Shown piece after piece: positions 58,801 to 64,000 of a stretch of DNA of 64,000 bases. Source of the DNA: Epiperipatus broadwayi (lineage: Eukaryota > Onychophora > Udeonychophora > Euonychophora > Peripatidae). Each line of letters begins with the position of its first letter. The stretch's first letter is position 1. The stretch covers positions 1,426,001 through 1,490,000 of the forward strand of contig JAQFVV010000013.1 in assembly GCA_028023455.1 (NCBI GenBank), given 5' to 3'. A model generated the notes under the pieces. The model saw only the letters and a list, made by a program, of their open reading frames with translations. It was not told where the DNA came from and ran no database searches. The translations under genes were made by a program, and so were the position numbers.

Positions 58801-60030
58801 GATCGTGGTCAATCCACCATAATGTGCTCAGACAAAGGAAAGTGAACAAATCCCAGCATTCTGTATTAATTGCCAGCATAGATTCAATTCACCTGCCCAG
58901 TTCCCACGATGCCAAGAAATAAAAAATAGTCTGCGCCATTGGCAAATCTAAAATATTTCAGATGAAAGAATGAGAATCACCAAGGCTAGCTAAGCTCCGC
59001 TTGCCCTTGTTCTTCCCATTTTATCGGTCATATCTTGATAACACAATTTATGGCCAGTGAAATTATCACGTGGTTTAGTTATGATCAAGCAATCACACTA
59101 AACAAAAGACAAGTAATTAAGCAAAATACCAGCAAGGCAAAATACGAGTACTGGAGAATATATTTTAGCATTTAAATATGTAATTGTACTGGGCTAAAGA
59201 TTACACAAATGTTATACAGATTGACCAAAATCAGACAAACAAGAATAAAATAAGCATTAATTATTATTACGAATATTTGTAATTAGCGAACCATCTCTCC
59301 CTTCAACACAAAATCCTACTAACATTTCAAATAACATTCTATTACTCTCTTATTATTTAACATGAATATAATTTTATAAGCCCCCTCCCTTTCACTCTTT
59401 AAAAATGAAATATTTTAACTAAATGAACTCTCATACTTGAATCTCGCATCTCCCCACAACTAAACTGTATAAGTATAAATATAAAAGAGTCACATAATAA
59501 TATAAAATGGTTTCATCTCCATAAAACAAAGGTTGCTCCAAAATCTTCAGAGCTAGGGAATTATTTATTTACCAACAAACGTTGGTCAGGAAATAGGCAG
59601 CAAAATATTTATTTCAGTAAAGCTTTGTTGAGATGGAACAAAATTGGCATATATTCATTTCATTTTAAGTAATTAATAATAATATTTTCTAAACCACAAT
59701 TAGAAGGAAGTTTAGCATTAAGAGGCATAATTTTAAAACAGATAAAAAGAGAGCAAAGACATTAGATTTTAAGTAAGAGTAAGTATATTTTTACAGAATA
59801 TTTAATTAAATATTTTAAATTACGTTGTGGGGATTACACTTTAGAAGACGTTACAAGTAGCAGGAGTTACATTATTGGGTCACTGGAGTTTAGAAGAATA
59901 AATTAGGCGGTTAGAAATAACAAATTGGAGACATATTACCTAATTTATTTTGAGTCCAAGTGGAAGTTGGAATCCCATGATGAAAACTGAATTTCCACAC
60001 AGGCATAGCTAACTATGAATTGAATAAAAG
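55880..60030. other. No gene recognised
   Basis: A/T-rich. Includes a short CA repeat (about 56091-56110). The 58.1-59.1 kb part is somewhat GC-richer and less repetitive, with CGAGGCAAGC and CATTCCGGTCC words. It is the most host-like stretch in the window, but has no exon I can support. Confidence 0.5.
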
Positions 60031-60033
60031 AGT

Positions 60034-60306
60034 TCAACAGTTCATTTTTACGAGGTTTCTCTGACTTATGGTATTTTGATGATCATGTTTAGGACACGGG
60101 AGATAGGCAAATTGACACTCTACTCTGCTATCATACTTCGGAACATTTTTGGCCATTTTTAAAATTTTGATTGGCATAGATTTGCCAAGCAATTGCTGAC
60201 ATACCTTTTCCAATAATTTTTGGGAAATTCTCTTTTTCATATGCTCCAGGCTAAGTGGCGATGTTGGAATACCTAAAGTATATTGGTATTGTATTCTTGA
60301 GATCAA
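60034..60306 (-). other. Unassigned 90-codon open frame
   Basis: Begins MISRIQYQYTLG and has mixed, protein-like composition (CPKHDH near the end, basic N-terminal half). No motif, no homologue I recognise, no splice context. It may be chance or a relic. Confidence 0.2.
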
Positions 60307-60309
60307 CTT

Positions 60310-63300
60310 TCCGATAAACCCAATGATTTAATTGTTTCAAATCTATTTTTAATTAAATGTAGATTTGCAGAATTTATATTTCAAATTATCTTTTCTATTT
60401 TAATTTTACTGTAATTAGAAAATCCATTACCATTTTGTTAATGGATTTTCTTTTGTTTGATGCTACAGAATGTTAGTAAGGTTTATCATGAAAGCAAATC
60501 TCCAGAATAAAATACTTTAAAAAAATATCATATTAAAAATGTATATATTGATTTTTATAAAAGTTTCCATCTTTAATTCTATATATATGTAATTGCGTAT
60601 ATATAAATCTATCTGGGCCCCTCTAATATTTATAGTAAAACATTTTAATAGAAAATTAATACTTTAATAACTTATTTACTGGCCTAAAATTTAAATGTGT
60701 ATAAAATAGCAGATGGAAAGCTTTACAATCATCGTAACATGCATGGATCAGGTTTGATCCTTGTCTAGTAATCTAGAAAGACATGAAGCGTGGATCTGAC
60801 CTACAGATTCATCTGCTTCAATATATTAAATCAAGTCATTAAATCTGGATAAGGATGTTTTTTGATAAATATCCTGATATAAATAAATACAGAATTGATT
60901 CCATGCTAGGTGTTAAAAAATATGTTGTGAAAAATAAATAGATCTAACAAAAAAAAAAAAATAACAGACTAGTTTAAATCTTGGCTCAAGAAGAATGCAG
61001 CACATTCTGTAAAGATGGGAGAAACCATTGATTAAAATAGTTTCTCACAGAATATTTTGTATAGTTGTACCTTGCTAATTGTTTTAAAGGATTTTCAATA
61101 CTCTATCCACCACAGCAATTATAGCACATGTTAGTCATAAGATCTCAAATTATGCAATTGTATCCAGACAAACATTGAAGTTTGCTAAAGTACAATGATG
61201 AGTGCTTTAAAGAAGAAAATTATGCTATAAGAAAAGAAGTGGATTCTGCCATATTACTTACCATATATTTTTAGATGAACTCATCTACAGTTTTACTGTC
61301 ACCTATACCCTAAGAGGATAACTATCAGGATAGGATTAATAGAGCTTTGGATAAAGATGTATACATATTGTAAGGTGTGCCCCTTACATCCTTCCAATAT
61401 CAATTACATACCTTGTGGCCTTATTTGAATCAAAGACCCATGATAGTAATTTTCTTTATTAATCACTATATTAATAAAAATAAAGCACTATAATTAACAA
61501 ACCATTAATTGTGATACACATTTAAACCCCAACTTTATCATACTATAAATAACTTTATTATACTATAAATATGTATCTCTATTAAATTATAAAATACAAA
61601 CACAATAACTAACCTCTAATAATTATTATCTTGTTAAGTATGATATAACTCCAACACACTACAACAATACATAAGAAATATGATTGGATAAAGTGAATGC
61701 AAGCAAGAAATGAAAATTTATATTAAAGAAATAAAAGTTATTATTATTAACACATTATATATAATAATAATCACTAATAATAATGTCAACAATAGACCTA
61801 AATGATAATCACAAACTTTTTTTTTTTTTTTTTCAACAACAAGCTTCTTTTCCGAAGAGAGATAAAATTTCTCATCTGCTGAATAACCTACTAAAATTTA
61901 AGCAGAGAATTCAAATTTGCAATTTGAATAGAAACACCAGCCTTCTTTGAGTTGAAATAATATTAAAAATTCAATATCCGAATATCCAAGAAAGCAAGGA
62001 TAAGCATATAGAATTAAAGCTAGCCAAATGAGGAATTCGAAACTGAAATCTTCGAAATTAAAGTCAGATTATTCGAATTTCCAAAGTGTTTATAATTCTA
62101 AATCATAAATCAAAGTATCTAGACTTGAGGATATCTAATAGTACAAGAAATATTGTTCTTAATTCACTCAAATTAATTTAGTAAAGAAATATATAAATAA
62201 TGATACAAACAAACATGCATTGCTAAGTGCAAAAGCAACATCGGGAAAAGAAAGTCATTGCTCATGAAGCTATGATTGTCAGAACTGGGAGAAAATTGAC
62301 TAAACATTTAACATCTGTGCCATGAAAGATCAAGTTTATTATTAAGAAATGGATATGACAACTTCATACTTCAAAGCAAAAGTTCCAAGGATACAAAGGA
62401 TAAGTGACTTGATGGATGTTCTAGAACACTCACAATTATCATCTATGCCCAAAATGGATTAATAAGGATTATCAGAATGATTCACCAAGACATTTTTCCT
62501 TATGAACTTTAAAACTACATTTAGGTTGACACCATGAATTTTATTTATTTGTATAAATGTTTTTTTTGTTCATATCTTTACCATAATATGGATACCAAGG
62601 GGAACATAAGTGTTAATAAGTGACATAATGGAGAAATATTATTGCCATTAGTGTAAGTAAAATAAAATATAGAATACAATTTGCACTTGCTTTCATACCA
62701 ATCCAAAAAGATTTTACTCAATACATATTTAGTTCAAACATTTATATAATTGCACCATATATATTTTTCTTTATTTGTTTATCCTAATAGTTGTGTTAAA
62801 TGTTTTCGGTATACTTGACTAATTATTTCTATCATAAATGGTCTTCCTTGTCTGTATCATAACTACAGTATATAAAAGGGGGATCCCATATCACCGCTAT
62901 GACAGATAGAAATTTAATATATCAAGTTAATTAAAATAAAATGAATTATGATTTCAAAATAAGAATATAGTAAGCAAAGATAATTGAGACAATCATAAAC
63001 ATAATATAAATTTCATTTATGTTGATATGGACATCAAATGGCTTTTCTTTAGAGGGGAAAAGGGTTTGGAATAATTATTGGAATCAATTACAAGAAAATA
63101 CTAACCATAGATATTGAATTAAATATTTTATAGCTTATTATAAATTTTCTTTATTAAAAATGTGGCCTACTGTAAATATAGTTGTTAAATATATACAAGT
63201 GTTTAAATCAAAGACTAATTTTCTAAATTCACTTTTCAATTGGTCATATCTTCTCACATACTTATGAATGTTTTTGCACATTTACATACATTTTTTATAT

Positions 63301-63729
63301 ATTCACACCTATCATTAAACACCTACATATGTTTATGCCTACCAGTATTTTGAGTGATATTAATATACTCTGAACTAGATGATTATGCAGATTCTCCATG
63401 AGTTTGAAACTTGGGAATAACAGAAACAAAAGATGGTAAGGACGAGTTGAATTTAAGAATGAAATTAAAGTGTATATAAGTGCAAGGATCAGTAATAGAC
63501 TCTTTTATTCAGTGTGATGACCTAGCAACCTATTTTCATATCTTGTAAAATCCCGATCCATTACAATATATTGTAAATTTAGGATATCTGTAGAAAACCA
63601 TGGTTTAAAACTTAAATTAAGATATTTGATATGATTTTATTTTTATATTTATTCATGAGGCCTTAAATTTTAATATTTATAATTATTCTTCTTTTTTCCA
63701 ATATTTTATATTGTATTTATTATATTATC
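60310..63729. other. No gene recognised
   Basis: A/T-rich. A short duplicated phrase, TTTATTATACTATAAATA, appears in two overlapping forms near 61536-61568. No supportable gene. Confidence 0.5.
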
Positions 63730-63737
63730 TGGTAGCA

Positions 63738-64000
63738 CAGCGGTCCCCAACCTGGCCAGGTGGCGGGCACCATTTATTTTTTCAATGTAAATTTATAGTT
63801 GGATATTGTTAATGATAGACCCTTTTACGCTGTAAAAGTATAATATGACATACAATTTGATTACAATATAATACAATAATTTATAAGAAATCTTAAAAAT
63901 TAAATTTATTTGTATCAGATTAATAATTTTTTTTCGTGTTCGGATAGCAGCGGGCACATGTAAAATGGTCTGCAGATACCATGGTGCCCACGGGCATAGG
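63738..64000 (+). mobile_element. hAT-like non-autonomous element, left part
   Basis: Starts CAGCGGTCCCCAACCTGGCC, the terminal repeat typical of hAT elements (CAGNGGTCCCCAACC), followed by AGGTGGCGGGCACCATT. Near 63949-64000 come GCAGCGGGCACATG and GGTGCCCACGGGC, which complement the left end and approach the right terminus beyond the window. The 8 bases before it (TGGTAGCA, 63730-63737) are the predicted target-site duplication. Confidence 0.75.

Noticed and set aside
60034-60306. A host gene exon
   Set aside because: The frame is only 90 codons, with no recognised motif, no neighbouring exon and no splice evidence; kept only as an unassigned frame.

Overview
The window looks like intergenic DNA from an animal genome. 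It is very A+T-rich (roughly three quarters by eye) and holds no host exon, tRNA gene or rRNA that I can recognise. Almost everything readable is a retroelement or DNA transposon in some state of decay: Penelope-like elements (PLE), RTE-type and PHD/SGNH-bearing LINEs, tRNA-derived SINE-like repeats, TIR elements and long palindromes. Gene-scale prokaryotic features (operons, ribosome binding sites, CRISPR) are absent. I cannot name the species.

Layout. 0-1.7 kb: a 3'-terminal PLE fragment (reverse transcriptase thumb plus GIY-YIG nuclease) with an almost perfect inverted copy of its own 3' end on its left and a hammerhead-like motif behind it. 3.0-6.1 kb: a decayed minus-strand RTE-type LINE, interrupted by a hammerhead-bearing palindromic repeat (HHR-A family). 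7.2-7.8 kb: a palindromic element with 11-bp target-site duplications and a second type of hammerhead-like core (HHR-B family). 14.4-15.3 kb: a TIR element. 17.9-19.3 kb: a nested giant palindrome whose outer arms are HHR-A units in dimeric arrangement and whose centre is a 451-bp TIR element. 23.3-27.2 kb and 30.6-35.6 kb: two same-strand copies of one LINE family. The first is badly decayed. The second still encodes an intact PHD finger, SGNH esterase and endonuclease, followed by a frameshifted RT. Between them lies a 2.3-kb TIR element carrying an uninterrupted AAT tract of about 500 bp. 37.3-38.4 kb: a second RTE relic. 54.3-55.3 kb: a tandem duplication split by a PLE-type palindrome with two hammerhead motifs and a 12-bp target-site duplication. 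63.7 kb to the end: the start of a hAT-like element. Most of the remaining 30 kb has no recognisable content.

Main idea. Three distinct repeat families here (PLE ends, HHR-A, HHR-B) share a hammerhead-ribozyme-like core and a common insertion architecture: an inverted copy of the 3' part, joined to a direct copy, with an 11-15 bp target-site duplication where flanks can be read. In the 18-19 kb copy, HHR-A also shows a head-to-tail unit repeat of about 440 bp. That is what known animal hammerhead retroelements (retrozymes and PLE terminal repeats) look like, so HHR-A and HHR-B are proposed as short non-autonomous hammerhead elements mobilised by PLE machinery. The motifs and duplications were read directly; ribozyme activity and trans-mobilisation are inference.
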